A stretch of 64,000 bases of DNA from Spirochaetota bacterium (GCA_023443865.1 JAEZST010000011.1:310001-374000); one strand, 5' to 3'. Shown: positions 25,705-34,753, counted from the first letter of the stretch. Notes: generated from the letters alone by a model not told the origin. Translations and numbers: made by a program.

Positions 25705-26245
25705 GGAGAACCTTCTCGGATTCGATGCCCGACAAATCGGCAACCTGGGCGGTGGCGAGGGCGGTGTTAAGGGCCGACTGGAACGCGGACGGCGAGCCGT
25801 TCCCCGGTTCGGGTATCGGGTTTTTCAGTGTCTGGAGAAACGTTGAAAGGATGGTGTTGTTCTTTTCGAGCTGAGTTTTAAGCTCGTTCACCTTGATGAG
25901 GCCGCCCAGGTTCTTTCCGTAGAGTTCGACCGTTCCCGATTCGCGGGCGATTATCCAACCGCCTGAAGCCGTCCAAAGCGCCGCGTCTCCCTCTTCAAGG
26001 GCGGGCACGCCTTCCTGGTCAGACACGGGAAGCATGACGGGACTCGCGACATCTCCCCCTTCGAAGAGGAAAAGCACCGTGCCCTGTTTGGCGCGGGCCG
26101 CGAAGCCGTAAGGATGCAGTTCAACGCCTTTCACGGTACGACCGAATCTGGTAGTACCCTGAATGGATGTCCCGTCGCGTCCGGTCAATTTACCGGTCAC
26201 GATCAGGTTGCGAAGGCGCGCGGAAATGGATTTGAGATCGATCAG
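25685..26245 (-). CDS. Baseplate assembly protein V-like (Mu gp45), CTG start
   Basis: 186 residues if translation begins at CTG 26245. The family core GRDGTSIQGTTRFGRTVKGV and EGGDVASPVMLPVSDQEGVP is typical of the gp45/V spike-hub protein, and the family normally has an upstream RLRNLI..G helix, which this frame supplies (LKSISARLRNLIVTG) only if it starts before the GTG at 26200. A strong AGGGAGG lies 7 bp before CTG, and CTGA overlaps the stop of the preceding gene just as ATGA does elsewhere. A GTG start at 26200 is the conservative alternative and would give 171 residues. Confidence 0.8.
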   Translation of the reverse strand: MIDLKSISARLRNLIVTGKLTGRDGTSIQGTTRFGRTVKGVELHPYGFAARAKQGTVLFLFEGGDVASPVMLPVSDQEGVPALEEGDAALWTASGGWIIARESGTVELYGKNLGGLIKVNELKTQLEKNNTILSTFLQTLKNPIPEPGNGSPSAFQSALNTALATAQVADLSGIESEKVLHGDGSS

Positions 26246-27255
26246 AGGTACGCCTCCCTGTTGACCAGCTGAATGTCACAACTCTGCGATTTCGCGTCTG
26301 CGTTGTATTCAACTTGAGATGTCAACAGGGTAGCATTGATGCCCAGGGTCGGTAGGATAACGGGGGTTAAAAAGTTTACCTCCCAGAAGATCTCCTTTTT
26401 GGCGAGAGATCCGAGGGATTTTAATTGATCTGCGGCGAGCCCCCAGCCGGGGGTCGTTACGGTGATTCTGCGTTCCATGCGACGGCGAATTTCCGTTTCG
26501 CATCGGCGCTTCATTTGTTCCTGGCTTATGGTCTGATCGGTTAGGTTGAGCGTCAGGATACGCTTGTTCGGACAGGTCTTATCAAACCCCGTGACTTCGG
26601 TCCCATATGGCCCTTTGATGATGTACTTGTAAAATTGCTGGGTTGCGTCCGCAGCGCTCTTAATGTCGGTTACCGTCTGGCCCTCTACGAGGCGAAAGCC
26701 TTCAGGTCGGGCTCCGCTCGCTACTTTCCATACGTATAATCCGTTCGCCTGATTCGAGGAGATGATGAATCCCTGATTGTCCGCTTCCTGAACGAGCTTT
26801 TGCCAAGGGCTTTCATTCTCCCAGGCAAAAAGAGGTACTGACTTCGTTGGATCAGGGGTATTAGTAGGCAAGTACACCGTGTTGTCCGTGCTCAATCCGA
26901 AATCGGCCGCGAACTTCTTTACGATACCGAATAAGGTGGTATCCCTGATCTCCCCCGACCATTGGCTATCGATGATATCGCGGGCAGCAGAACGTCCCGT
27001 GATCTTGAAAGCCTGTTTTTGAGCCGTTCCCTCGACGGTTATAGTGTCGATGTATCCCATCGTAACATTTCGCTCGATCTGTCCTTCGGTAAAGTAGACC
27101 GATATGTGTTGATGTTCGCGAACCTTTGAACGTTCTCTCAGTGGAATGTCCACATCGATGATGTGACAAATTTCGTCCAGGGATTTACGTACGTACAAGC
27201 GAGTCCAAGCGAGGGAAACTTTTTTATTGTCGACGTATACGTCAATCCTAGACAT
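26242..27255 (-). CDS. Baseplate hub / tail protein P (Mu gp44)
   Basis: 337 residues from ATG 27255, which overlaps the previous stop by 8 bp. The fold signature of gpD/gp44-type hub proteins is visible: YVRKSLDEICHIIDVDIPL, the GYIDTITVEGTAQKQAFKIT beta-layer, RSAARDIIDSQW and FAADFGLS, then a long beta-rich C-terminus. In Mu, P forms the central hub joining tube and spike. An ATG at 27291 would add 12 residues but would overlap the upstream gene by 44 bp and has no ribosome site. Confidence 0.85.
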   Translation of the reverse strand: MSRIDVYVDNKKVSLAWTRLYVRKSLDEICHIIDVDIPLRERSKVREHQHISVYFTEGQIERNVTMGYIDTITVEGTAQKQAFKITGRSAARDIIDSQWSGEIRDTTLFGIVKKFAADFGLSTDNTVYLPTNTPDPTKSVPLFAWENESPWQKLVQEADNQGFIISSNQANGLYVWKVASGARPEGFRLVEGQTVTDIKSAADATQQFYKYIIKGPYGTEVTGFDKTCPNKRILTLNLTDQTISQEQMKRRCETEIRRRMERRITVTTPGWGLAADQLKSLGSLAKKEIFWEVNFLTPVILPTLGINATLLTSQVEYNADAKSQSCDIQLVNREAYL

Positions 27256-28552
27256 AGGAAACAGTACCCTTGATGAAGAAATCGTCGTCATGACCGCTAT
27301 TCAATGCGATCATTTGTTCATAGCTGACGCCCAGGGCATGAGCGAGCACCAACATGGGCTGGGAAAGGTTCAATTCCTGCTGAAGTTCCACGAGGAGATT
27401 ATTCTCAGCTAGTGATTCGGCGACCAGTATCCGCAAGGCGACAACGGTCTGATACACGTCAGGATCTGAAAGGTCAAGCGCTGCCTCGTGGCGCTCGAAG
27501 AGTTCATAAAGCGTGCCGACTTTGTTTGCCGATACTGCTTCGATTGATGGAAGGAGAGCGGCAGCCCCGGCGAAACAAGCCTGCCGGTAAAGAGCGACCA
27601 TTGCGGTCTTCGTATCGAGCTCCTTGGTCGTGGCCGGTTCGATCGAATCGAGGGAGTAATTACGGTTTGAAAGGAAAAGGAGCGCGACGTTCTTGACGTT
27701 CTGTGCCGTGTAGGCCATCCCTCCAGAGTCACTATCTTCCGAAAAGAAGCTCGTAACCGAATTACCTATAGAGAGAATTCCCGCGACGATCGAGCTTACG
27801 CATCCGAAAAGCGCGAGGGCCAACTGCTGGGGTGAGTGGATGCCCTGATCGATGAGATTGATGATACTCATAGCCTGATTGGTAAGGTCATTCAACAAGG
27901 ACTGTACGCCCTGGACCCGACCAATGATTCCGATCATGGATTCCTTCATCTTGGTAAACCCGGACGTGAGGGTGCTAACCGAAAGGTGTTCATCCGTAAG
28001 TGCTGCGGCGAACGCGCCTACCGACGAAGTTTTCAAGTTGTTTACTGCATCAGTAAGAGAAAGCGCTGCGGGGGCTGTAATCCTTGCCGCATCTGTCTGT
28101 CCTACCCGAATGAAGGTGATCGAGACATTGCAGGATCCTTGAGCCTTGGTCTCTTCATCAACATCCCAGGTGTCGATGTTGACGGCGAATCTGCCCCAGA
28201 AAGGAAGCACAAGATAACCGGGTTTGTCGTCGCTGGTCGCAATGTTCAGGGCGGCAATCAGCGCGGTACGATCGGCGATATAGTTTTCCCCGGTTAAATT
28301 TCCCGTTATCTTTATCTTCTGGGGCAGGATATTGAGTGATTCAGAGGACCAGCCGCCAAATGCCGGGTACTCAGAAAGGTCGTTCGACTGCCCTCCAGAG
28401 ATATTCGTCTTTTCAAGAACGAACGGGACCGGTTCTAGCCCCGGAGCCTGATAGCTGGTTCTTCGGGGTGCGCTGTCGGTCTCGCTTTCGTTGCGGAGGG
28501 CCTTCCTCCAGCTGGTTGAAAATACTTCGGGTAAAGAGGCGTCAAAGCTCAT
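27248..28552 (-). CDS. DNA circularisation N-terminal domain tail protein (Mu gp43, N)
   Basis: 434 residues. The N-terminal ~100 residues match the DNA_circ_N family: PGLEPVPFVLEKTNISGGQS, LSEYPAFGGWSSESL and KITGNLTGENYIADR with GYLVLPFWGRFAVNI. The rest is helical and poorly conserved. The family name reflects an old suggestion of DNA circularisation; in Mu-like phages it is a baseplate/tail protein next to the tape measure. The start overlaps the tape-measure stop (ATGA at 28549-28552), indicating coupled translation in the late operon. Confidence 0.85.
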   Translation of the reverse strand: MSFDASLPEVFSTSWRKALRNESETDSAPRRTSYQAPGLEPVPFVLEKTNISGGQSNDLSEYPAFGGWSSESLNILPQKIKITGNLTGENYIADRTALIAALNIATSDDKPGYLVLPFWGRFAVNIDTWDVDEETKAQGSCNVSITFIRVGQTDAARITAPAALSLTDAVNNLKTSSVGAFAAALTDEHLSVSTLTSGFTKMKESMIGIIGRVQGVQSLLNDLTNQAMSIINLIDQGIHSPQQLALALFGCVSSIVAGILSIGNSVTSFFSEDSDSGGMAYTAQNVKNVALLFLSNRNYSLDSIEPATTKELDTKTAMVALYRQACFAGAAALLPSIEAVSANKVGTLYELFERHEAALDLSDPDVYQTVVALRILVAESLAENNLLVELQQELNLSQPMLVLAHALGVSYEQMIALNSGHDDDFFIKGTVSYV

Positions 28553-30627
28553 TGATTGGCCCTCGCTTCGCGGACGTTTCCGGTATTCACATTCATCCCG
28601 GGGATCGAGCTACGAGTATTCGTTACCGAGGCCCTGACCGGAACATCGGCCTCTATGCGTACGGTCATTTCAGCGTTACCGGTAAGCACGGCCTGAGGCT
28701 TCGTCTGGGTCGCCATGGGAGATCCAAGGTTAGCCGCGGCGTATTGCCGGGAAGCAGCATCGACACGGGCCAGATCCTCCGGGGTGACGCCGGTACGAGC
28801 TGACAGAGTTTGTAAACGCATTTCATTTTGTCTGACTTCGGAAGCCTCTTTCTTGGACTTCGAATTTTCGAGCGAAGTACCTACCATGCCGCCAAGTTCA
28901 GTACCAGCCGATTTGAGCAAGAAGTATCCGAGGGCCCCGCCAATTGCTCCACCTGCAAGGGTACCAAGGACAGGAACAACGGATCCGATTGCAGCGCCCA
29001 TTGCAGCACCTGCGGCCGCGCCGCCAATGCCACCCACGGCCCCGCCGCTGATGCGTCCGACCTCGTTGTATTTTTGCGATCGGGAAAGGTCCTTGTTCTT
29101 GACCGTATCATAAATACCGAGCGCCGCAGTCGGTACTTCTATCGCTGCCGCGGTGATTGCAGAAAGACCGGCCATGCCTCCGGCAGATTTCGTCATATTC
29201 GTGAGCCCGGCGGTTACCTTGTCGGATATCACAGGCTTCGATTTCAGGACATTGCCCGTATCCTTCCACACCTCAGGGGCCGAATTGGCAAACGTCCCGG
29301 CTGATACGCCTGCGCCTCCGCCCATGTTCGTGACAAATACGGGAAGCCCGGCCCCTCCGGCACCGGCTACATCGAGGCCGACCTTTCCGCCCTTAAGGTT
29401 TTTGAAATTGGCAATCAGGCTGGTCACGGTAGCCAATCCCTTGACGGCCGCGATAGCGCCGATTCCTACGGCTATCCCGGTAAACACTCGCTGAAACTTT
29501 TCGGGATCCTCAGCGAGGGTATTAAGCTCATTCGTTATTTTTTCAAGCGGACCGGTCAACTTAGTATCACCGAATCGGTAGAAGGCCGTTTGCAGATTAT
29601 TTAAATTCGACTTGAGCGTACTCGCGCCAGTCGCTGCGTCGTTCATAATTGTCGTACCGTCGGACTGAAGATTGTTGAACTTGTCCAACGTCCCGAGCGC
29701 TCCGGTTTTCTGGAACTCCGCAAGCTCGTAATTGAATGATCGCATAGCCTCGGCGTCGAATATGGTGCCAAGACGCTCCGTGCTACCACCGGACTTTCTG
29801 ACGATCTCGTCCATGATGGAGGTAACGGATTTGAAGTTGCCCGCCTGGTCGCGTACGGTTACGCCAAGGCTGGCGAGGGCTTTCTGTTTCGTGGGATCAG
29901 TCAGGTTTCGCATGAGGGCTTCGAACGCGGTGGCCGCCTGCTCAGACGAACCGGTACCCATGCGGATCACCTGGAGTGCGGCGCCCATTTCCTGCAATGC
30001 GGCAGCTCCGCTCCGGCCGGTGGCCGTGTACGCCGCGATGGTTCGAGGGCCGAGACCCGCGAGATTCTGCAAGGTGAATGCGCCCTGCTTTCCCTGAACG
30101 GTCAAAAGGTCAAGGGATTTCATCGCCTCATCGGCACCGAGGCCCATCTTTTGGAACTCGGCGAAAAGCCCGCCAATGTCTGCGCCGGACGCGCCGGTCG
30201 CCTGCATGGCGAGTCCCATGGCGCGCATGTTTTCTTCCGCGAACTTGATATCGCCCGTGCGCTCCAGGACCTGGTCCATGGCTTCGCCAAGGGAATCAAC
30301 GTTCATCTTGATGTCGGGAGCCTGCGCGGTCTCCCACATCTTTTGCTTCAGCGCTTCAACCTGATCCGCGCCGATTCCGGCGGTGATGCCGAGGCGCGTC
30401 ATCTTATCGGCAAAGTTGATCGTGTTGTTTACGGCGGCCGCCGCGCCGAAAGTAACGCCGAGAGCGCCCAGCTTTCCGGCAACTCCGGAAAGGGCGCTAT
30501 CGACTTTGCCCATGGCGCCGGTGACCTTCGAGCCGAAGCCCTCGGCCTCGGAGCCTGCTTTTTTGATACCGAGGGAAAAACCGTCTTTTAAGGAAAGCGC
30601 GACTCCCGCGCGTATCGTATCACTCAT
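28549..30627 (-). CDS. Phage tail tape measure protein
   Basis: 692 residues, the longest phage protein here. The helical N-terminal half includes VDSALSGVAGKLGALGVTFG and the TP901-type core (LGAAL-rich GLGADEAMKSLDLLTVQGKQ, GTGSSEQAATAFEALMRNLT). Hydrophobic glycine/alanine-rich segments around residues 525-575 (GGAVGGIGGAAAGAAMGAAI) probably cross the host membrane during injection. By the usual ruler relation it implies a tail of roughly 100 nm; that is an estimate from family knowledge. It overlaps the frameshifted end of the tail chaperone gene upstream, as expected for this module. Confidence 0.92.
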   Translation of the reverse strand: MSDTIRAGVALSLKDGFSLGIKKAGSEAEGFGSKVTGAMGKVDSALSGVAGKLGALGVTFGAAAAVNNTINFADKMTRLGITAGIGADQVEALKQKMWETAQAPDIKMNVDSLGEAMDQVLERTGDIKFAEENMRAMGLAMQATGASGADIGGLFAEFQKMGLGADEAMKSLDLLTVQGKQGAFTLQNLAGLGPRTIAAYTATGRSGAAALQEMGAALQVIRMGTGSSEQAATAFEALMRNLTDPTKQKALASLGVTVRDQAGNFKSVTSIMDEIVRKSGGSTERLGTIFDAEAMRSFNYELAEFQKTGALGTLDKFNNLQSDGTTIMNDAATGASTLKSNLNNLQTAFYRFGDTKLTGPLEKITNELNTLAEDPEKFQRVFTGIAVGIGAIAAVKGLATVTSLIANFKNLKGGKVGLDVAGAGGAGLPVFVTNMGGGAGVSAGTFANSAPEVWKDTGNVLKSKPVISDKVTAGLTNMTKSAGGMAGLSAITAAAIEVPTAALGIYDTVKNKDLSRSQKYNEVGRISGGAVGGIGGAAAGAAMGAAIGSVVPVLGTLAGGAIGGALGYFLLKSAGTELGGMVGTSLENSKSKKEASEVRQNEMRLQTLSARTGVTPEDLARVDAASRQYAAANLGSPMATQTKPQAVLTGNAEMTVRIEADVPVRASVTNTRSSIPGMNVNTGNVREARANQ

Positions 30628-31092
30628 CAGTCACTCCAAGCCGATCGGCGGCGGTATCGAACCAGGCCGACAGTTCCGGCCAATCCATTTCGTACAAATC
30701 GGAAAGAGCGATCCCGGGCAGGAATCGCAGAAGGTCCACGCACCTTACCCGGATCGCCCTTGCAAGTTCTCCGACAGTCAGGGATTCCCCGCTGTCGCCT
30801 TCGAAGGGTCTTCGGGACCTCCCGTTTTCAGCTCCGACCTTCGAGTCGCAAAACGGGCATAAGCCGCATTCGCGTGATGGCGGGCCTCCGCGTAGTCCTC
30901 AGGTTCAAGTTCCCGAACTATGACCGTCGTCGTGTTGCTCAGGCTCGCGATGAGCGCGATCAGCTGCTCCACCGATCCGTCACGGTAGGTGTCCATCGCG
31001 ATCAGGTGCTTGGCCCTCGGTGTATCCGTGAACTCAAGCTGCGAGGTCGTTACGTCTCCTACTTTGACAGGCTTTTTAAGCTTCAAAACCAT
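30620..31092 (-). other. Predicted -1 frameshift product of the tail chaperone gene (gp41-gp42 type)
   Basis: The frame one base back from the chaperone gene is open across its stop and on to a TGA at 30620-30622, overlapping the tape-measure start by 8 bp. It encodes about 55 sensible residues (ESLTVGELARAIRV, then VDLLRFLPGIALSDLYEMDW and so on) with no good start codon of its own. GCG-GGG-AAT at about 30785-30793 holds a GGGG tract where a tRNA could re-pair one base back. Mu, lambda and many tailed phages make such an extended chaperone. The slip site is a prediction. Confidence 0.65.
30778..31092 (-). CDS. Tail assembly chaperone (Mu gp41)
   Basis: 104 residues, small and acidic at its C-terminus, between the tail tube and tape measure genes where all long-tailed phages keep the tail chaperone. 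The motif VLKLKKPVKVGDVTTSQLEF followed by DTPRAKHLIAMD matches the E/gp41 chaperone family (Phage_TAC_7 type), which starts with k.L..P...g..i..L...r.p...d. It binds the tape measure during tail assembly. It is the unshifted product; an extended frameshift product is listed separately. Confidence 0.82.
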   Translation of the reverse strand: MVLKLKKPVKVGDVTTSQLEFTDTPRAKHLIAMDTYRDGSVEQLIALIASLSNTTTVIVRELEPEDYAEARHHANAAYARFATRRSELKTGGPEDPSKATAGNP

Positions 31093-31104
31093 GGGGATTA
31101 TCCT

Positions 31105-31455
31105 TTAGAGCTTCTGGCTCTTGCCGCAGTTGAAGGTGACGGTCATCTCGCCGTCTCCCAGCTCGACCGCCTCGGTCACCCATGCGTTCGGCATGAGGTG
31201 CTGCGAGCCGCCGTCGAGGAATATGGTGAGTGTGTCATCCGAGATATTCGAAAACCGGGACGGGTCGTTGGATGCCTGAAGGCTTACCTTGAGTTCGGCC
31301 GCCGTCGGGGTTTCAACGAAGCCGATATTCTCGTGGGTCTCCGCTTCCTTCGTCTCCCGCTTAAAGGACGAGGGCTTGAACGTGTTGCCGCTCGCCTTCA
31401 GGGGAAGCTCGCCGAGCATCGTGGATACGACGCGTTTTACCTTGAGCAGTTTCAT
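31105..31455 (-). CDS. Phage tail tube protein (Mu M)
   Basis: 116 residues, beta-rich, directly after the sheath gene with an AAGGAG ribosome site. VKRVVSTMLGELPLKASGNT at the start and MPNAWVTEAVELGDGEMTVT in the second half match Mu gpM-type tail tube proteins. It polymerises into the rigid inner tube around which the sheath contracts. Order sheath-tube-chaperone-tape measure is the standard myovirus module. Confidence 0.87.
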   Translation of the reverse strand: MKLLKVKRVVSTMLGELPLKASGNTFKPSSFKRETKEAETHENIGFVETPTAAELKVSLQASNDPSRFSNISDDTLTIFLDGGSQHLMPNAWVTEAVELGDGEMTVTFNCGKSQKL

Positions 31456-31470
31456 GTCTCTCTTTCTCCT

Positions 31471-32949
31471 TTAATCGAACTGGGTGAGGCCTGCGCCGAT
31501 GTAGAACTGGCCGATGAGCGTGGGCTTGTGCGACCAGTTGAGGCGGGTCTTTCCGTCCGCATCGACTTCCGTCAGGATGGTGTTCTTGTACCCTTCCAGG
31601 TCCTGGCACCACTGCTTTTCCTGGATGAAAACCTGCTGGTACAGCTCCACGAGAAAGCCCTTCCAGAGTTCCGGGGTCATAACCTTGGAACCGGAACCGA
31701 AGTTCTCCGAGGTGGAGGCGAGCTTCCAGGTCTTGTACCGGGTGCGCGCGGTCGAGTTGATGTACGCGCGGATCGCCGAGATAGTCTCGACCACCTGCAC
31801 GTCCAGGTAGCTGGTGTCGCGATCGCCGTCGGTGTTGGTCGTGTAGCTCGTCACGACGCGCTCGATGAGCGCCACGCCGGTGGTTGACGCGCGGTAGGTC
31901 GCGATACCGGCTTTCAGGAGGGTTTCCCGATCGCTGGCGGTACGTTCCTGGGTGACGATAAGACCGGCGATTTCGGTGTCGGTCGTGTTAGCCGCGGGAT
32001 CGTCGGCAAGCCGCCGAACGAGAGCAGCAGCGAAACGCGCTCCCCACACGCCCGGGGTCTGCGGGTTGATCCCGCGGGGAATGAGCACAATGTGGGGGCT
32101 GTTGATTCCGGCCGCCTGGGCTATGAGACTACCCTCGGTGCTCTCGTCTCCGTCTTCGCCAGAGAGCGCGAGGAACAAGCGCCCGTCGATCTGCCGGGTA
32201 CCGCTATAGCGACTGGTGAGTTCGGCGGACAGGGCGACCAGGTTGGCCGTGTCGGCAAGATCGGTGATGATGTAGTGATACCGGGTCTCGCCAATCGCCG
32301 CGAGCACGTCGGACACGTCGGGGTTTCCGGTGCCGGTCACGCTGTTCGCGAACGTAGCGGTCACGCCCGAAGGATCCTTCTCGCCGTAAATCCCCGCCAC
32401 TACCGTGGTCTGGTTTCCGGCTAAGCCCTTCACCAACGAGGTAAGGAGTACCTTTTCCGGGGTCACGCCGTCGACCGACGCGTCCACTTCCATGTCCCGA
32501 AGAGAATTGCAAGCGGCGACAAAGGAGGCGGCGATCGCGGCCGCGGCGTCGTTTTTCGCCACGGCGATCGCTACCTTCCGGCCGTTCACGTACCGGGTAA
32601 ACGTTCCGTCCTCGGTGGCTGGCCCCGTGAAAGTAAGAGACTTGACCGCCTTCACCCCGGCGACCAGTTCGGCCAAGGGGAGCGCGTAGAGCTTATCGGT
32701 CTTGTTGAGCGCGAGGAAGTTCTGCGCCATGACGGCGGCGGGCGAACCCTCGCCGAGCTGGGCACGTGCGTTCGATTCGCTCGATATGGCGACTACCGCC
32801 CCGGCGGGAGCGGCCCCGGTCTGAGTCTTCATGCCGAGGATCAACACCTTCTTGATATCGCCGACGGAACCGGCGGCGGAGTTGTCGATCTCCTGGTATT
32901 GTCCCGGAACGAGCAGCTCGTCCGGGATCTGCGTAAACTGTATAGACAT
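31471..32949 (-). CDS. Tail sheath protein (Mu L)
   Basis: 492 residues, the contractile sheath subunit. N-terminal IPDELLVPGQYQEIDNSAAG and the following KKVLILGMKTQTGAAPAG are the typical sheath entry. The core contains SEDGDES-like loops and FAAALVRRLADDPAANTTDT. The C-terminal domain DTSYLDVQVVETISAIRAYI is the conserved sheath handshake region. It begins after AAGGAGAGAAG. It confirms that the phage is a myovirus. Confidence 0.94.
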   Translation of the reverse strand: MSIQFTQIPDELLVPGQYQEIDNSAAGSVGDIKKVLILGMKTQTGAAPAGAVVAISSESNARAQLGEGSPAAVMAQNFLALNKTDKLYALPLAELVAGVKAVKSLTFTGPATEDGTFTRYVNGRKVAIAVAKNDAAAAIAASFVAACNSLRDMEVDASVDGVTPEKVLLTSLVKGLAGNQTTVVAGIYGEKDPSGVTATFANSVTGTGNPDVSDVLAAIGETRYHYIITDLADTANLVALSAELTSRYSGTRQIDGRLFLALSGEDGDESTEGSLIAQAAGINSPHIVLIPRGINPQTPGVWGARFAAALVRRLADDPAANTTDTEIAGLIVTQERTASDRETLLKAGIATYRASTTGVALIERVVTSYTTNTDGDRDTSYLDVQVVETISAIRAYINSTARTRYKTWKLASTSENFGSGSKVMTPELWKGFLVELYQQVFIQEKQWCQDLEGYKNTILTEVDADGKTRLNWSHKPTLIGQFYIGAGLTQFD

Positions 32950-32958
32950 CTTCTCTCC

Positions 32959-33510
32959 TTATAGCGTGACGGTCTCGTCAACGCGTTCGGTGCCGACTTT
33001 ATGCTCGGCGTCATATCCTTCAAAGTCCTCGAGCGCGTCCGGTAGGAGTATCCCGCCAAGCACGCTTGCGTCCGGCAGAACCTCGAGGCTTTCCTCGCGC
33101 ACCTTCCAGTTCCAGCTCACGACCCAAATACCCACATTGACCTGGGCGGAATCGTTCGAAAAGAGGTTGTGGGCGACCACGTCGCTCGCGCCGCCCTCGC
33201 TCCAGGCAGAGTCCATGCCCTTCAGGGCCGGAATGAGCACCGTGAGAATCCCGAGCGCGGCGTCGAAGAGCTTATCCCGGTTCGTGGCCCGAACGATGAC
33301 CCACGAGGAAAATTTCATCGTGTGCTTCTCGTTCGCGTCAACGTCCATGAGACTCGTCAGTACGGCCGGAGAGCGGAGCGCGACGCGTTTCAGTTCGTCC
33401 ACGTCGAACACTCCGGGGTGCGCCTCGATGGCGAGGCCCTTCACGGACTTGAAGGTTTCCTTCAGGTTGTTGACGGCCTCGTCCCTGATATCGATGTACG
33501 AAATTCTCAC
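32959..33510 (-). CDS. Mu gp37-like tail terminator (DUF1834)
   Basis: 183 residues beginning MRISYIDIRDEAVNNLKETF, with HPGVFDVDELKRVALRSPAV and FSSWVIVRATNRDKLFDAAL, matching the Gp37/DUF1834 family. In Mu this gene lies just before the sheath and is thought to encode the tail terminator that ends tube growth. Here it is immediately upstream of the sheath (9-bp gap). The small DUF2635 gene that Mu carries between them (gp38) is absent. Confidence 0.82.
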   Translation of the reverse strand: MRISYIDIRDEAVNNLKETFKSVKGLAIEAHPGVFDVDELKRVALRSPAVLTSLMDVDANEKHTMKFSSWVIVRATNRDKLFDAALGILTVLIPALKGMDSAWSEGGASDVVAHNLFSNDSAQVNVGIWVVSWNWKVREESLEVLPDASVLGGILLPDALEDFEGYDAEHKVGTERVDETVTL

Positions 33511-33971
33511 TTTGCCGCCTCCGTGATATTGGCCTTCATGGTTTCGTCCACGATGCCTTCAAGGTCTTCTTCGTTCTCCGCGCTGATGCCGATAAAGGGC
33601 CGCGCGGGGGTAACGTCTTCGTACCCGAAGTTGTGCCGGGCCGCGTATATCTTCGTCGCTCCCGCGAGCACTTCCCAATCTCCCGGCTGTGACTCGACCG
33701 TATCCCGAAGGGAACCCGAAACGACGAGTTGCGGCCGGGCTCCGGGAAACTTGTCCGCCAGATACGCGGCGTACCGTTCGGAAAGCGCTTCCCAGGGAGT
33801 CCCGTCAGGCGCCTTCTTGGTATCGAACCGCTCTACGATTTGGGCTTCAAGCTCGGCGCCGAGATTGGCGAGTAGTTCCCGCCGTTTCCCCGCAGTGAGC
33901 GAAAGGCTCGCAAGGCGGCGGGAAAGGCCCGCGACCTCGCGAACGTCGAACGCAACCGCCGCGCTGGCCAT
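33507..33971 (-). CDS. Phage virion morphogenesis protein (Mu G / tail completion type)
   Basis: 154 residues. APDGTPWEALSERYAAYLAD, LVVSGSLRDTVESQ and TPARPFIGIS are the conserved blocks of the phage virion morphogenesis / tail completion S family. In Mu the homologue G takes part in joining heads and tails. The gene overlaps the DUF1834 gene by 4 bp and starts within the stop of the DUF1320 gene, so these head-tail connector genes are tightly coupled. In Mu, gpG is encoded between F and I; here it has moved into the connector cluster after the head genes. Confidence 0.87.
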   Translation of the reverse strand: MASAAVAFDVREVAGLSRRLASLSLTAGKRRELLANLGAELEAQIVERFDTKKAPDGTPWEALSERYAAYLADKFPGARPQLVVSGSLRDTVESQPGDWEVLAGATKIYAARHNFGYEDVTPARPFIGISAENEEDLEGIVDETMKANITEAAK

Positions 33972-34411
33972 CAGAGCACCGCACCCTTCTTCCAGAAACG
34001 TTCATCGGGAATTCCCGCTTCCTCGTCGGGAGCGACGATACTCGCCTCCTGCAGGTCGGGGCCCGAAAGCCCGCCCTGATGCTCCCGGCCGATCGTCTCA
34101 AGGAGCTTGAGGTTGCTCGAATGGTGAGCCCTCGAATCCTCGGAAGACGTGACCGAATCGGTCAGGCGGAAGAGCGCGATATCCGCGCAGATACCCAGGA
34201 GGGTGTCGCCAAACTGGGCGGGAAGCGGCAGCGCCACTTCGCCAGTCGCCTCATCGAGGAGCCAGGGGAGATACGTGACGATCACCCCCGTCGCCTCGCG
34301 AAGCGCAAGGGTTATGCGCGCGCTGTCGAGCGACTCGCCGTCATCGGCGAGCGGTAGCACGTTCGCGGGGAGCCGGGCCGCCAATTCTTCCACGCTCAGT
34401 AAGGGCGTCAT
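33971..34411 (-). CDS. Mu gp36-like head-tail connector (DUF1320)
   Basis: 146 residues, helical, with the DUF1320 pattern: SVEELAARLPANVLPLADDG, ITLALREATGVIVTYLPWLL and LGICADIALFRLTDSV. These proteins sit under the major head protein gene in Mu-like phages and act as a head-completion/connector protein. It overlaps the preceding gp35-like gene by 4 bp (ATGA). Confidence 0.85.
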   Translation of the reverse strand: MTPLLSVEELAARLPANVLPLADDGESLDSARITLALREATGVIVTYLPWLLDEATGEVALPLPAQFGDTLLGICADIALFRLTDSVTSSEDSRAHHSSNLKLLETIGREHQGGLSGPDLQEASIVAPDEEAGIPDERFWKKGAVL

Positions 34412-34743
34412 TTCGTTTTCACCTCAACCCAAGAATCGGCCTTGAGCACGGCGAGCTGGTACTGATCTACCTGGTACTCGGCCGCCTGAGCGCGAATCGT
34501 GAGCCCCACGCGGCGATAGACCTCGTACGGGGTCTTGTGCCGGAGCACCACGGTCACGAGCTTCTTCTTGTCGCCCGGTGCGGGCGGCTCAGGCGTGTCC
34601 ACCGGGGGAGTCAGATCCACCGCGGCGTGGTCACCGGTCGTGTCAGCGCCGGCCGTGGTGGCCGCCGGTACCTGGTCAGCGGCAGCCGTAACCGCCGGGC
34701 CGTTCTGGTTCGGTTTCTGATTCTGGTTTTCGTTCTTACCCAT
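34408..34743 (-). CDS. Mu gp35/HI1506-like protein with low-complexity N-terminus
   Basis: 111 residues. Residues 1-60 are a low-complexity linker rich in Asn, Gln, Ala, Thr and Pro (NENQNQKPNQNG start). The C-terminal ~50 residues form a compact domain (KKKLVTVVLRHKTPYEVYRR, then AEYQVDQYQLAVLKAD) like the FluMu/HI1506 family that follows the major head protein in Mu-like prophages. It may be a head decoration or connector component. Function is not established. Confidence 0.65.
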   Translation of the reverse strand: MGKNENQNQKPNQNGPAVTAAADQVPAATTAGADTTGDHAAVDLTPPVDTPEPPAPGDKKKLVTVVLRHKTPYEVYRRVGLTIRAQAAEYQVDQYQLAVLKADSWVEVKTK

Positions 34744-34753
34744 GGCTCACCCC

